Below are positions 18,056 to 26,128 of a DNA stretch of 64,000 bases, in pieces. A program made the translations under genes and the position numbers. The stretch is taken from positions 1-64,000 of the forward strand of contig JAKSIS010000008.1 in the NCBI GenBank assembly GCA_024398665.1. The letters run 5' to 3'. The notes below the pieces were generated by a model. It ran no database searches and was not told where the DNA came from. It was given only the letters and a program-made list of their open reading frames with translations. Numbering within the stretch: the stretch's first letter is position 1; each line of letters starts with the position of its first letter. This stretch comes from Bacteroidaceae bacterium. GTDB lineage: Bacteria > Bacteroidota > Bacteroidia > Bacteroidales > Bacteroidaceae.

Positions 18056-18077
18056 AATCCGATATCACCTGAAAAGT

Positions 18078-18112
18078 AAAGGCGGTGGTACAGAATACGC
18101 ACCACCGCCTTT
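18078..18112. terminator. Bidirectional hairpin terminator after the nusB-DUF5606 operon
   Basis: AAAGGCGGTGGT and ACCACCGCCTTT form a 12-bp stem with an 11-nt loop, 22 nt past the DUF5606 stop codon. A-rich and T-rich flanks on both sides allow termination in either direction. Confidence 0.85.
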
Positions 18113-18133
18113 TCATGAAATACGACACCTTTA

Positions 18134-18574
18134 TCAGGCCTGCTCTTCCGGCTTTGCAGCCTCGTCTTCTCCGGCCTTGGGTTCAGAGAAGTCGTTTTCA
18201 CCGCAACTGACAAGAAGGTTGTACCAACCTGCTATCTTCCTGATATGGCTGGGATATACGCGGTCACGGTCAAAGTCAGGGACAATTGTGCCGAACCATT
18301 CGAGAAGGCTGGCGTCCTGAGCCTTTTTCCAGTCGAATTCTATTTCCTTTGCTCCGCACTTCTCTTCAATTGACTTGAAGACTTCGCGCAGGGGCATTTC
18401 CCTGTCTTCAGTAAAAATTGAGATATCGCCCAATGACACCACCTTGTCCGTACCCTGAATGGGGAAACGCCTCTTTGATGAGTCAATGTTCTCGACAATG
18501 AGTGCGCCACGTCCGCGCGTGAGCAGTTTGAACAGGCCCTGTTTGCCTGAAATGGTAAGAATTTCGTTAAGCAT
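18134..18574 (-). CDS. DUF5606 family protein
   Basis: A 146-residue protein beginning MLNEILTISGKQGLFKLLTRG, the signature of the Bacteroidetes DUF5606 family, with an acidic, Ala/Glu-rich C-terminal tail. The N-terminal part looks like a small beta-rich fold and the middle is helical. Its function is unknown. It is the last gene of the unit nusB-yajC-ybbR-coaE-DUF5606, a gene order common in Bacteroidales, and is followed by a strong terminator. No membrane segment or signal peptide is seen. Confidence 0.85.
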   Translation of the reverse strand: MLNEILTISGKQGLFKLLTRGRGALIVENIDSSKRRFPIQGTDKVVSLGDISIFTEDREMPLREVFKSIEEKCGAKEIEFDWKKAQDASLLEWFGTIVPDFDRDRVYPSHIRKIAGWYNLLVSCGENDFSEPKAGEDEAAKPEEQA

Positions 18575-18589
18575 AATACTATTTTTCGT

Positions 18590-19177
18590 TTAAGATATTT
18601 TTTTACAATATTCCAACAGTTCCAATATCTGCGGCTGCAGATCGCGCTCTCCGTCATTGACAATCACAAAATCCGCAAGGGAACATTTTCCGCTCTGGTC
18701 CATCTGACTTGCAATCCTTTCCAGCACCTTGTGTTCAGGCATTCCGTCACGTTCCATGCAGCGTCTTATACGCACATCCAAAGGTGCATCAACACACACT
18801 GCAACATCCATATGCCGGTTGAACCCGGTTTCAAAGAGAATGGCTGACTCAAAGACACAGAACGCAGAGCCTTCGCATCGCTCTGCCCACTCTTCGAAAT
18901 CTGAAAGAACACGCGGATGGACAATTGCATTCACACGTCGGGCATGGTCCGGATCCGAAAACAGATAATCCGCCAGCATGCGCCTGTCCAGCACCCCGTC
19001 TGAAACGACATCAGCGCCAAGCAGTCCATTCAGCCCTGCAACGATGCCGGAGTCACTGACTGTCAGCCTTCTGGCATTCGCATCAGAATCATACACAGGA
19101 ATCCCAAGCTGCGCAAGCAGCCCGGCGACATAGCTCTTCCCGCTTCCTATTCCACCTGTCAGACCAATCTTCACCAT
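18590..19177 (-). CDS. coaE: Dephospho-CoA kinase
   Basis: CoaE catalyses the last step of coenzyme A synthesis, ATP-dependent phosphorylation of the ribose of dephospho-CoA. The P-loop GLTGGIGSGKSYVA is at the N-terminus, followed by YDSDANARRLT and VNAIVHPRV. At 195 residues it has the family length. The start overlaps the end of ybbR by 7 bp, so the two are translationally coupled. A CoaBC fusion protein lies elsewhere in the window (54491-56572), so two CoA enzymes are encoded nearby. Confidence 0.95.
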   Translation of the reverse strand: MVKIGLTGGIGSGKSYVAGLLAQLGIPVYDSDANARRLTVSDSGIVAGLNGLLGADVVSDGVLDRRMLADYLFSDPDHARRVNAIVHPRVLSDFEEWAERCEGSAFCVFESAILFETGFNRHMDVAVCVDAPLDVRIRRCMERDGMPEHKVLERIASQMDQSGKCSLADFVIVNDGERDLQPQILELLEYCKKIS

Positions 19178-20178
19178 AGCGGATTCCTTTCCATGAGTAT
19201 TTCAACCATCCTGGTCTGAAGCGACACGTTTTTCACATTCTGAGGCTGACTCAGCATGTGCACCTCCAGTCTGTCAGCCTTCTGTCCGGCCATGTCGGCG
19301 TAATCGGCCACAACCTTGAAATCATCGGCAGACACGTCCTCGAACTGGGACATTCTCACCCAGAAACTTACTGCAGCCTTTGCCGGAAACGTCTTCAGTG
19401 TCAGACTGTCCGGAAAACCAACTCCCACAACCGGAACCTCTACCCGCTTTTCCGTATACTGGCTTGACGTGACCGACATATGTACCAGTTCCGCGTCAAA
19501 TTCAATGTCAGGAACAGGAATTAGTTTTACATCGAATTCAGCAGAATCACTTGATATCACCAGTCCTGAAACATCGGCATAGACAGCATCGGGTATTGTA
19601 TCCAGCGTTGCAGGACAACTTATCAGGACACTGTCCGGATTGAATGACACCGATTCGCTGAAGAACTGGTTACGGCTTTCAAAGCTGCCGCTGCAACGGA
19701 CCGGAACGCTGACACGCGTCTGCAGAATATATTCGTACGCAAGCGAATCAGGTTCGATGGAACGGATTGCCACAGTCTGCGGCAGCAGGGCCTGAATGTC
19801 GTCATACAACGCCTGGGTGGCGAAAGACGCATGTCCGTGACGCATCTGGAAACGGCGGCTGTCTATTTCCAGCACATGCCTGCGGTAGACTGTTTTCGAT
19901 TTCCACAGTGCCGTTCCCTTTCCGCCCAGCGATACCTTGAGACTGGTGGCCGGCGGCGATGTGACGCGCACCTCATCGGGATATCCGGAAACGTTTACCG
20001 GCACCTGAAGATACATTTCGTAATTGTCGCCCATGGTCCTGGACCACCAGAAAAAGAACGCAATTACAAGAAACAGTATAAAAACAGGAAAATCCCCTCC
20101 GAAAAAATTCAGAAGGGCTTCTCCGATTTTCTTCAACGATTGTTTCAACCGGACGTGGAAGGGTTTGTCTCCCCTCAT
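19171..20178 (-). CDS. ybbR: YbbR-like domain membrane protein
   Basis: A 335-residue protein with one transmembrane helix near the N-terminus (FPVFILFLVIAFFFWW) and an extracytoplasmic region of YbbR-like beta repeats. In Firmicutes YbbR/CdaR regulates the c-di-AMP cyclase CdaA. In Bacteroidetes the protein sits, as here, between yajC and coaE and its partner is not established. The Arg/Lys-rich N-terminus predicts an N-in topology. Confidence 0.85.
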   Translation of the reverse strand: MRGDKPFHVRLKQSLKKIGEALLNFFGGDFPVFILFLVIAFFFWWSRTMGDNYEMYLQVPVNVSGYPDEVRVTSPPATSLKVSLGGKGTALWKSKTVYRRHVLEIDSRRFQMRHGHASFATQALYDDIQALLPQTVAIRSIEPDSLAYEYILQTRVSVPVRCSGSFESRNQFFSESVSFNPDSVLISCPATLDTIPDAVYADVSGLVISSDSAEFDVKLIPVPDIEFDAELVHMSVTSSQYTEKRVEVPVVGVGFPDSLTLKTFPAKAAVSFWVRMSQFEDVSADDFKVVADYADMAGQKADRLEVHMLSQPQNVKNVSLQTRMVEILMERNPLW

Positions 20179-20199
20179 TGTGCCCAGAGAAATACGGTC

Positions 20200-20664
20200 T
20201 TACTTAGCCTTCTCGTCCTTGCTGGGATCCTGCTTGCGCTGGCGGCGGGACTTCTTTTCGGGCTTTGCAGGCTGAGGTGTGGGAATGGGATTGACATATC
20301 TCTTGTCAACCTTGATGCGCATGCCCTGGGCAATTTCAAGAGTCACTGACACTTCATCAATATCCTTGATCTTGCCGAAAATGCCTGAACTTGTGACAAC
20401 ATCCTGTTCCTTCTGGAGAGCGTTGCGGAACTTCTCGCCTTCCTTGTCACGGCCTTTCGGAAGGAAAAGCATCATGATCATGAATATGAAGAGGATAAGG
20501 AGCAGACCGCCGCCCTGCATTCCGCCTGACTTTCCGCCCTGAGCGGCGCCTTCTGCGGGAGCATCAAGATTTACGTCCTGAACGAGAGTCTGAATGTGAG
20601 TGTTCTGGGATACCACTTCCTGAACTGTCATCTGGAAGGGATCGAGCATAAGCATTGTTGACAT
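20200..20664 (-). CDS. yajC: Preprotein translocase subunit YajC
   Basis: A small membrane protein associated with SecDF. A single transmembrane segment (GGLLLILFIFMIMMLFLP, about residues 51-68) is followed by the YajC core (KEQDVVTSSGIFGKIKDIDEVSVTLEIAQGMRIKVDKRYV) and a Lys-rich tail. The N-terminal 50 residues, with a Gly/Gln-rich part, are an extension seen in Bacteroidetes versions. It lies 22 bp after nusB in the same operon. Confidence 0.93.
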   Translation of the reverse strand: MSTMLMLDPFQMTVQEVVSQNTHIQTLVQDVNLDAPAEGAAQGGKSGGMQGGGLLLILFIFMIMMLFLPKGRDKEGEKFRNALQKEQDVVTSSGIFGKIKDIDEVSVTLEIAQGMRIKVDKRYVNPIPTPQPAKPEKKSRRQRKQDPSKDEKAK

Positions 20665-20685
20665 AATGTACTTTTTGTTTAATGG

Positions 20686-21609
20686 TTATTCGTTTTTGTT
20701 CAGTCTGCCCTGAGCGGCCAGTTCCTTCGCGATGGTGTCAAGCATGCCGTTCACGAAACTGCCGCTGGCAGGCGTGCTGAGATACTTGGCCATCTCGACA
20801 TATTCGTTTATAGTGACCTTAAGGGGAATTCCGGGGAAATCAAGCATTTCGGCAATAGCAGCCTGGATGATTATCACATCAAGGAAAGCCAGACGGCTGG
20901 GATCCCAGCGGCGGCAGTTTTCAGCCACGAACTTTTCACGTTCCGGGGCTACGGAGAGACCGGCATGAAGCAGGTCAAGCGCAAACCGGCGGTCCTCCTC
21001 ATCCTTGAATTCAGCCTGCAGCGGCTGGTACTCACCGCCGTTTTCAGAAAATGACCGGATAGTTTTCAGGACGAACGAATCAATCAGGTTCCTGTCACCG
21101 TTCCAATATATGTTCTGTTCCTCAAGCAGGTTGTCCAGTTCGTCATTGTCTTCAATGAGCCGCTTATAGATTTTCTTACAGAAGTCCCTGTCGGCCTCAT
21201 AGTCGAAACGCTCCTCCTGCAGATACTCCTCAGTGATGTCACTTTCAAGGATTTCGGCGTAAAGGTCCTTTACGAAATCGGAGTCTGCAAGCCATGACAT
21301 GTCATTGCTCTGGACAAATGTGTCAAGTTCGGCATTCGTCTCCAGCTGGGCCAGGAATCTGTTCTCCGCAATAAGCACTTCCTTGCGGGAAATGTGTTCC
21401 ACGTGCATTCTGGTCTGCTTCGCTACAGACTTGCGGGCGGCACGCACAAGTGCCACAGGAAGGAACAGAAGGGTTTTGTAAAGTGAATAGGCACTGTCCA
21501 GGCTCTGGGCCAGCTCACGTTCGGCCTGTGCCGGATTCTGCCCGCCATTCTGGTAATAGGCGTATATTACCTGGACTACTTTCAGTCTGATGAGAACTCT
21601 GTTGATCAT
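20686..21609 (-). CDS. nusB: Transcription antitermination factor NusB (long Bacteroidetes form)
   Basis: NusB, with NusE/S10, binds boxA RNA during rRNA antitermination. Here the NusB domain is in the C-terminal half (FALDLLHAGLSVAPEREKFVAENCRRWDPSRLAFLDVIIIQAAIAEML). The N-terminal 150 residues begin MINRVLIRLKVVQVIYAYYQ, as in other Bacteroidetes NusB proteins of about 300 residues. The start at 21609 is chosen because a -7 element lies at 21636-21643. Longer in-frame starts up to 21702 would lie upstream of that promoter. Confidence 0.92.
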   Translation of the reverse strand: MINRVLIRLKVVQVIYAYYQNGGQNPAQAERELAQSLDSAYSLYKTLLFLPVALVRAARKSVAKQTRMHVEHISRKEVLIAENRFLAQLETNAELDTFVQSNDMSWLADSDFVKDLYAEILESDITEEYLQEERFDYEADRDFCKKIYKRLIEDNDELDNLLEEQNIYWNGDRNLIDSFVLKTIRSFSENGGEYQPLQAEFKDEEDRRFALDLLHAGLSVAPEREKFVAENCRRWDPSRLAFLDVIIIQAAIAEMLDFPGIPLKVTINEYVEMAKYLSTPASGSFVNGMLDTIAKELAAQGRLNKNE

Positions 21610-21635
21610 TGTCGGTTTGGCCGTTAATCGGGAGG

Positions 21636-21643
21636 CAAAATTA
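21636..21643 (-). promoter_or_regulatory. -7 promoter element of the nusB operon
   Basis: TAATTTTG on the minus strand, 26 nt upstream of the nusB start, presumably driving nusB-yajC-ybbR-coaE-DUF5606. Confidence 0.6.
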
Positions 21644-21739
21644 CAACATTTTTTCATCTCCTCCCCCATTTCGGCCGTCATTTCTTGGTCATTTGGATTC
21701 ATTTTACCATATTTGTGAAAATTTTAGCGGATACTGAAT

Positions 21740-22111
21740 ATGGACGATTTCAAAAGGAAGACAGCCGAAGACATGGAGAAGGATGTGATCTTCTCACATT
21801 CCGTAAAGGCCGGAAAGCGGATCTACTACATGGACGTCCGCAGGACAAGAAAGGATGAAATGTACCTGTCAATAACCGAAAGCAAGAAAATTGTCAACGG
21901 TGAAGGCGAAAATGCCCAGGTCAGTTTCGAAAAGCACAAGATTTTCCTCTACCGTGAGGATTTCAGCAACTTCATTGACGGACTCACCAGAACCATCAGT
22001 TTCATCCATGAAGCGGAAAAGCTGGAAGCGGCCGTTCCCGCACCTGAGTCCGATGAGACGGATGCCACCGTTCCGGATTCTGAAGCATCGGACTTCAAAA
22101 TTGAGTTCTGA
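21740..22111 (+). CDS. DUF3276 family PUR-like nucleic-acid-binding protein
   Basis: A 123-residue protein whose core (IFSHSVKAGKRIYYMDVRRTRKDEMYLSITESKK...FEKHKIFLYREDFSNFIDGL) matches the DUF3276/PUR-alpha-like family of Bacteroidetes and spirochaetes. PUR repeats bind single-stranded purine-rich DNA or RNA. The C-terminal 25 residues are acidic and probably disordered. It is divergent from nusB, a pairing that suggests a link with transcription but proves none. Confidence 0.85.
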   Translation: MDDFKRKTAEDMEKDVIFSHSVKAGKRIYYMDVRRTRKDEMYLSITESKKIVNGEGENAQVSFEKHKIFLYREDFSNFIDGLTRTISFIHEAEKLEAAVPAPESDETDATVPDSEASDFKIEF

Positions 22112-22168
22112 CCACCAACGGACAACATTTTCTACAGGCTTTTCCTTTGTATTTCAAATGGAAAGGTC

Positions 22169-22176
22169 TATCTTTG
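22169..22176 (+). promoter_or_regulatory. -7 promoter element of rplY
   Basis: TATCTTTG with a TTG at 22147-22149, spaced 19 bp. The leader of about 85 nt contains a small hairpin (CCTGTCC...GGCAGG). Confidence 0.65.
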
Positions 22177-22265
22177 CGGCGCTTTTACGTAAAGCCTGTC
22201 CTGAAAGGCAGGTTCCCTGTGTGATGGTGAATTGAGTATTAACAATTTAGAGTAACACGTAAGTT

Positions 22266-22865
22266 ATGAAGTCTATCGACATCAAGGGCACAGCCCGCAA
22301 CGAATTCGGCAAGAAGGCCGCAAAGGAACTGAGAAAGCAGAACCTTATCCCCTGCAACCTGTACGGTGAGGAAAGGGACGCCAACGGTCTGCCCGTAGCA
22401 AAGGCATTCTCAGTGTACACAGAAGAAGTACGCAACCTGGTTTACACCCCTGACATCAAGTCAGTGAACCTGACCATTGACGGTGTCACCGTCCTGGCAG
22501 TAATGCGTGAAATCCAGTTCCATCCCGTAAAGGATTACATACAGCACATTGATTTCTACCAGATCACTGAAACCAAGCCTATCGTAATGTCAGTTCCCGT
22601 CAAGCTGACAGGTCTGGCAGCAGGTGTCAAGGCCGGCGGCAAGCTTGAGCAGATCATGCGTCTTGTAAAGGCCAAGGCCGTTTACACCGCCATTCCTGAA
22701 AAGATTGAAATTGACGTCACTCCCCTTACCATCGGCAAGTCATTCAAGGTAGGTGACCTGAACGTTGAAGGTCTGGAATTCGTCAGCCCCAAGCAGGCTG
22801 TGATCTGCACAGTCATGTCAACACGTGCAGCAGCCGCTGAAAGCACAGAGGAAGCTGCAGAATAA
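22266..22865 (+). CDS. rplY: 50S ribosomal protein L25 (Ctc-type)
   Basis: L25 binds 5S rRNA in the large subunit. The protein has 199 residues, the long general-stress/Ctc form: an N-terminal L25 domain (IKGTARNEFGKKAAKELRKQNLIPCNLYG) and a C-terminal TL5-type beta domain (VPVKLTGLAAGVKAGGKLEQIMRLVKAKA). The tail is Ala/Glu-rich. It is followed by pth and an S4-domain gene with short gaps, a translation-related operon. Confidence 0.96.
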   Translation: MKSIDIKGTARNEFGKKAAKELRKQNLIPCNLYGEERDANGLPVAKAFSVYTEEVRNLVYTPDIKSVNLTIDGVTVLAVMREIQFHPVKDYIQHIDFYQITETKPIVMSVPVKLTGLAAGVKAGGKLEQIMRLVKAKAVYTAIPEKIEIDVTPLTIGKSFKVGDLNVEGLEFVSPKQAVICTVMSTRAAAAESTEEAAE

Positions 22866-22875
22866 GCAGTAGAGT

Positions 22876-23439
22876 ATGAAGTACCTGATTGTGGGGTTGG
22901 GCAATCCCGGAGACGAATACCGGAACACCCGCCACAACATAGGATTTATGGTATTGGATGCCCTTGCACAGGCATCCAATGCTGTTTTTGAGGACAAGCG
23001 TTACGGTTATGTGGCGTACATGCGCATCAAGAACCGTGAGCTTGTGCTCCTCAAGCCCACTACCTACATGAACCTGAGCGGAAACGCAGTCCGATACTGG
23101 ATGAACAAGGAGAACATACAGCCTGAAAACTTTCTGGTTGTATGCGACGACCTGGCCCTTCCCCTTGGAAAGATACGTCTCAAGGGACAGGGATCAAACG
23201 GAGGCCACAACGGTCTTGGCAACATAATCCAGGTACTGTGTTCACAGCAGTTCGCCCGTCTCCGTTTCGGCATAGGCAATGATTTCCCCATGGGAGCCCA
23301 GATAAAGTTCGTGCTTGACCCGTTCAGCCCTGAAGAGCAGGCCCTGCTTGACGAACGCATCCCTATTGCCGCCGATGCCGTACGCAACTTCTGTCTTGCC
23401 GGCATAGACGACACCATGTGCAGATTCAACAACCGTTAA
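22876..23439 (+). CDS. pth: Peptidyl-tRNA hydrolase
   Basis: Pth releases tRNA from peptidyl-tRNAs dropped by ribosomes. The N-terminus [24 protein letters not shown] contains the catalytic His20 and Asn10. [38 protein letters not shown] and RLRFGIG are the other family motifs. At 187 residues it has the normal length. It sits 10 bp after rplY and 3 bp before the S4 protein gene. Confidence 0.97.
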   Translation: MKYLIVGLGNPGDEYRNTRHNIGFMVLDALAQASNAVFEDKRYGYVAYMRIKNRELVLLKPTTYMNLSGNAVRYWMNKENIQPENFLVVCDDLALPLGKIRLKGQGSNGGHNGLGNIIQVLCSQQFARLRFGIGNDFPMGAQIKFVLDPFSPEEQALLDERIPIAADAVRNFCLAGIDDTMCRFNNR

Positions 23440-23442
23440 ACT

Positions 23443-23859
23443 ATGGCAACTGAGGCACGCATTGACAAATGGCTTTGGTCCGTACGCATATACAAGACAC
23501 GCACCATTGCCTGTGACGCCTGCAAGAAGGGCCGCATTTCAATAAACGGTTCACAGTGCAAGCCGTCAAAGACAGTGAAGGCAGGTGACACCGTCCAGGT
23601 GCGCCGTCCGCCGGTGACATACACGTTCAGAGTCCTTCAGGCCATTGAAAACCGCGTCGGGGCGAAACTGGTCCCCGAAATGCTTGAGAACATCACTCCT
23701 CCCGACCAGTACGAACTGCTGGAAATGAACCGCGTAGGCGGTTTCGTGAAACGTGCCGCCGGACTGGGACGCCCCACAAAGAAGGACCGCCGCGACATGG
23801 ACGAATTCATCAGCGGCTCCGCAATCGGCCCCGAAGACGAATTCGATTTCGAAGACTGA
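23443..23859 (+). CDS. S4-domain RNA-binding protein (HslR/Hsp15-like)
   Basis: A 138-residue protein with an S4 domain at the N-terminus ([49 protein letters not shown]). Hsp15/HslR recycles aborted large subunits carrying nascent chains. Its position right after pth, which cleaves peptidyl-tRNA, fits a ribosome-rescue theme. The C-terminus is basic then acidic ([13 protein letters not shown]...EDEFDFED). Confidence 0.9.
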   Translation: MATEARIDKWLWSVRIYKTRTIACDACKKGRISINGSQCKPSKTVKAGDTVQVRRPPVTYTFRVLQAIENRVGAKLVPEMLENITPPDQYELLEMNRVGGFVKRAAGLGRPTKKDRRDMDEFISGSAIGPEDEFDFED

Positions 23860-23904
23860 CCCATACCGTATTCAAATTCGTGTGTGTCATATCGTTTTTT
23901 TCCA

Positions 23905-23912
23905 TACCTTTG
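23905..23912 (+). promoter_or_regulatory. -7 promoter element of pepT
   Basis: TACCTTTG, 18 nt upstream of the ATG at 23931. It overlaps the region of a longer in-frame start at 23880, which is therefore unlikely. Confidence 0.65.
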
Positions 23913-23930
23913 GGAAAAATACTGCAACAT

Positions 23931-25160
23931 ATGGATTTGATAAAGAGATTTCTGGGCTATACGGCTGTCGACACGCAGTCTGACGAATATTCCGAAAGTG
24001 TGCCCAGCACTGAAAAGCAGAAGAATCTGGCACGTCTTCTCAAGGACGAACTGGAAAGTATGGGACTGGAAGAAGTGTACATGGACAGCATGGGCTATGT
24101 GTACGCCACACTTCCGGCTAACACCGATGCCAGGATTCCGACCATCGGATTCATTTCACACATGGACACCAGTCCGTCAATGAGCGGCAAGGACGTGAAG
24201 CCCCGCATAGTTGAGAATTATGACGGAGGTGACATCCTGCTCAACAGCGAACAGAACATTGTCCTGTCACCGTCACTTTTCCCTGAACTGCTTGCCCACA
24301 AGGGTGAAGACCTTATAGTGACTGACGGAACGACTCTTCTCGGGGCCGATGACAAGGCCGGAATAGCAGAGATAATCAGCGCTGTAGAATATCTGCAGCA
24401 GCATCCTGAAATAAAGCATGGCAAAGTCCGCATAGGATTCAACCCCGACGAGGAGATAGGCATGGGCGCCGCGCATTTCGATGTGGAGCGTTTCGGATGC
24501 GAGTTCGGCTATACCGTTGACGGCGGTGAGGTTGGCGAAATGGAGTTCGAAAACTTCAACGCAGCGAAGGCCGTATTCAAGATTCAGGGTCTGGAAGTGC
24601 ATCCGGGCTATGCCAAAGGCAAGATGGTGAACGCATCACTGCTTGCAGGACAGCTTATAGGAATGTTCCCCGCTGACGAAACTCCGGGCACCACCTGCGG
24701 TTATGAGGGGTTCTACCATCTGGTAGCCCTTTCCGGTGAGGTTGACCATGCTGCCGCCACCTTTATTATTAGGGACCATGACCGTGCAAAGTTTGAAGAC
24801 CGCAAGCGTTTTGCCGCCCAGGTTGCGGAAAAGATGAACGCGCAATACGGAGCCGGCACCGTTACAGTTGAAATAAGCGACCAGTACTACAACATGAAGG
24901 AACAGATTGACAAGGTTCCGTTTGTAGTGGACATTGCATGTGAAGCCATGAAACTGGCCGGCGTCACTCCTGTAAAGGTACCTATCCGCGGCGGCACAGA
25001 CGGTGCACAGCTGTCATTCAAGGGTCTGCCCTGCCCCAACCTGTTCGCCGGCGGCATGAATTTCCACGGCCGTTACGAATGGGTTCCTATCCAGAGCATG
25101 GAAAAAGCCATGATGACGGTAGTCCGTATCATAGAACTGACAGCCCAGCGCACCTGGTAA
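23931..25160 (+). CDS. pepT: Peptidase T (tripeptide aminopeptidase)
   Basis: A cytosolic M20-family zinc aminopeptidase that removes the N-terminal residue of tripeptides. Zinc-site motifs are [19 protein letters not shown] and [15 protein letters not shown]; the catalytic-domain end is [28 protein letters not shown]. From the ATG at 23931 ([19 protein letters not shown]) it has 409 residues, the usual length. It stands alone and ends at a strong terminator. Confidence 0.96.
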   Translation: MDLIKRFLGYTAVDTQSDEYSESVPSTEKQKNLARLLKDELESMGLEEVYMDSMGYVYATLPANTDARIPTIGFISHMDTSPSMSGKDVKPRIVENYDGGDILLNSEQNIVLSPSLFPELLAHKGEDLIVTDGTTLLGADDKAGIAEIISAVEYLQQHPEIKHGKVRIGFNPDEEIGMGAAHFDVERFGCEFGYTVDGGEVGEMEFENFNAAKAVFKIQGLEVHPGYAKGKMVNASLLAGQLIGMFPADETPGTTCGYEGFYHLVALSGEVDHAAATFIIRDHDRAKFEDRKRFAAQVAEKMNAQYGAGTVTVEISDQYYNMKEQIDKVPFVVDIACEAMKLAGVTPVKVPIRGGTDGAQLSFKGLPCPNLFAGGMNFHGRYEWVPIQSMEKAMMTVVRIIELTAQRTW

Positions 25161-25167
25161 GGTATAT

Positions 25168-25217
25168 ACCGCTTACCTGTTTCATACGAAAAGCCGCCCA
25201 TCAGGCGGCTTTTCGTA
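25168..25217. repeat. Direct repeat copy 1 containing a terminator
   Basis: About 50 bp from ACCGCTTACC to TTTTCGTA, repeated with few differences at 25304-25354. Each copy includes the AAGCCGCC/GGCGGCTT hairpin. Confidence 0.8.
25187..25215 (+). terminator. Terminator of pepT
   Basis: CGAAAAGCCGCC, a short loop, then GGCGGCTTTTCG: a strong stem with A/T-rich flanks, 27 nt after the stop codon. It is symmetrical enough to act in both directions. Confidence 0.85.
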
Positions 25218-25303
25218 ATAGTCCGAACTGGCGAGGACGTACCGGCCGGAGGCCGGCAAGCGACATTTATGGAGCGTATTTGCGAAGCAAATTAAAAGAA
25301 GGT
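25218..25303. other. GC-rich palindromic spacer between duplicated terminators
   Basis: No gene is seen. It contains CCGGCC-GGAGGCCGG symmetry near 25240-25256 and GTATTTGCGAAGCAAAT-type symmetry near 25276-25291. It looks like an extragenic repeat insertion between the two terminator copies. Confidence 0.4.
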
Positions 25304-25354
25304 ACCGCTTACCCGTTTCATGCAAAAAGCCGCCCATTCAGGCGGCTTTTCGTA
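25304..25354. repeat. Direct repeat copy 2 containing a terminator
   Basis: Second copy of the 25168-25217 repeat. Its outer part GCTTACCCGTTTCAT (25307-25321) is also the reverse complement, with one mismatch, of 25355-25369 at the 3' end of the SRP RNA gene. Confidence 0.8.
25324..25350 (-). terminator. Terminator of the SRP RNA gene
   Basis: On the minus strand AAAAGCCGCC, a six-base loop, GGCGGCTTTTT. It directly follows the RNA's closing stem and can be extended by flanking inverted sequence to a stem of about 28 bp (25307-25369). Confidence 0.8.
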
Positions 25355-25358
25355 TGAA

Positions 25359-25459
25359 GCGGGTAAGCTGACTACATCGCGCCGCTACAACCTAGTTACC
25401 TTTGCTGCCGTCAAGCCCTGGAGGATTGGAAGGGAGCTGGCCGTGTAGGACTTACCCGC
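25359..25459 (-). ncRNA. ffs: Signal recognition particle RNA (small bacterial type)
   Basis: A 101-nt minus-strand RNA is bounded by a perfect 9-bp closing stem (GCGGGTAAG/CTTACCCGC), with CUACA/UGUAG inside it. The apical region has the SRP domain IV pattern: CCAGG (25417-25421), a ten-base apical hairpin, then AGCA (25403-25406), the same spacing as CAGG-UCCGGAAGGA-AGCA in E. coli 4.5S RNA. The apical hairpin sequence GCUUGACGGC is not the usual GNRA-type tetraloop. A TATCTTTG -7 element starts right before the 5' end and a terminator follows. The RNA would bind Ffh for cotranslational targeting. The identification is by structure, without a covariance-model search. Confidence 0.75.
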
Positions 25460-25461
25460 TG

Positions 25462-25469
25462 CAAAGATA
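25462..25469 (-). promoter_or_regulatory. -7 promoter element of the SRP RNA
   Basis: TATCTTTG on the minus strand, with a TTG about 19 bp upstream, two bases before the predicted RNA 5' end region. Confidence 0.7.
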
Positions 25470-25511
25470 CGCCTTTTCCTTGAAAGGGCAATCCGGAAAG
25501 GAAAAAATAAC

Positions 25512-25519
25512 TAACTTTG
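25512..25519 (+). promoter_or_regulatory. -7 promoter element of the DUF4199 operon
   Basis: TAACTTTG, 18 nt before the ATG at 25538. It excludes the in-frame ATG at 25517. Confidence 0.65.
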
Positions 25520-25537
25520 CATTTCAAGTCATCGGAA

Positions 25538-26125
25538 ATGGAAGAAAAGGAAACAGAAGGAGGTCCGGCACGTGAGATAATAAGAATCAACATCATGCAG
25601 ACATCAATGAACCTGGGCACCAAACTCGGGCTCTGCATGATAGGCACGTACATTCTTTTTCTCGCCATGCTCAAGGCACCACTATTCGCACTTCTGTCCG
25701 GTCCCGCATTTCTTGGCATACCGGTAGCGGCATTCTTTCTGATACTGACTTTCCGCAACAGGAACTGCAGGCAGTTCTTCCCTTTCCCTGTCGCCTGGAT
25801 GATATCAATCATGACATTCCTCTTCGCAACGGTCCTGTCATGCATGGCAGCCTACCTGTACCTGCGGTTCATTGACGGCGGCAGCGTCCAGGCGGCCATG
25901 TCATCAATGTTCAGTCAGGCCATTGAAACCATGGGCAGCGTGGAAGGTGTCCAGCCCGAAATGATTCAGGCGCTGGAACAGTATTCCCAGTGGTTTGCCG
26001 GTATGACTCCGCTCACTCTCACCAGGCAGCTGGCTGAATCACAGCTGCTATGGGGCAACATTTTATCACTTGTCATAGGAATAGCCACTGCACGCAGGCC
26101 TAAAACAGGAATCAAACAACAATAA
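25538..26125 (+). CDS. DUF4199 family membrane protein
   Basis: A 195-residue integral membrane protein starting MEEKETEGGPAREII. Four hydrophobic segments are visible (LGLCMIGTYILFLAML; FLGIPVAAFFLILTF; ISIMTFLFATVLSCMAAYLY; LWGNILSLVIGIAT), with a helical extracytoplasmic part between the third and fourth. This arrangement and the position just upstream of a GT2 glycosyltransferase are typical of DUF4199 in Bacteroidetes. Function is unknown; a role with the transferase in the membrane is an inference from gene order. Confidence 0.8.
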   Translation: MEEKETEGGPAREIIRINIMQTSMNLGTKLGLCMIGTYILFLAMLKAPLFALLSGPAFLGIPVAAFFLILTFRNRNCRQFFPFPVAWMISIMTFLFATVLSCMAAYLYLRFIDGGSVQAAMSSMFSQAIETMGSVEGVQPEMIQALEQYSQWFAGMTPLTLTRQLAESQLLWGNILSLVIGIATARRPKTGIKQQ

Positions 26126-26128
26126 CAT

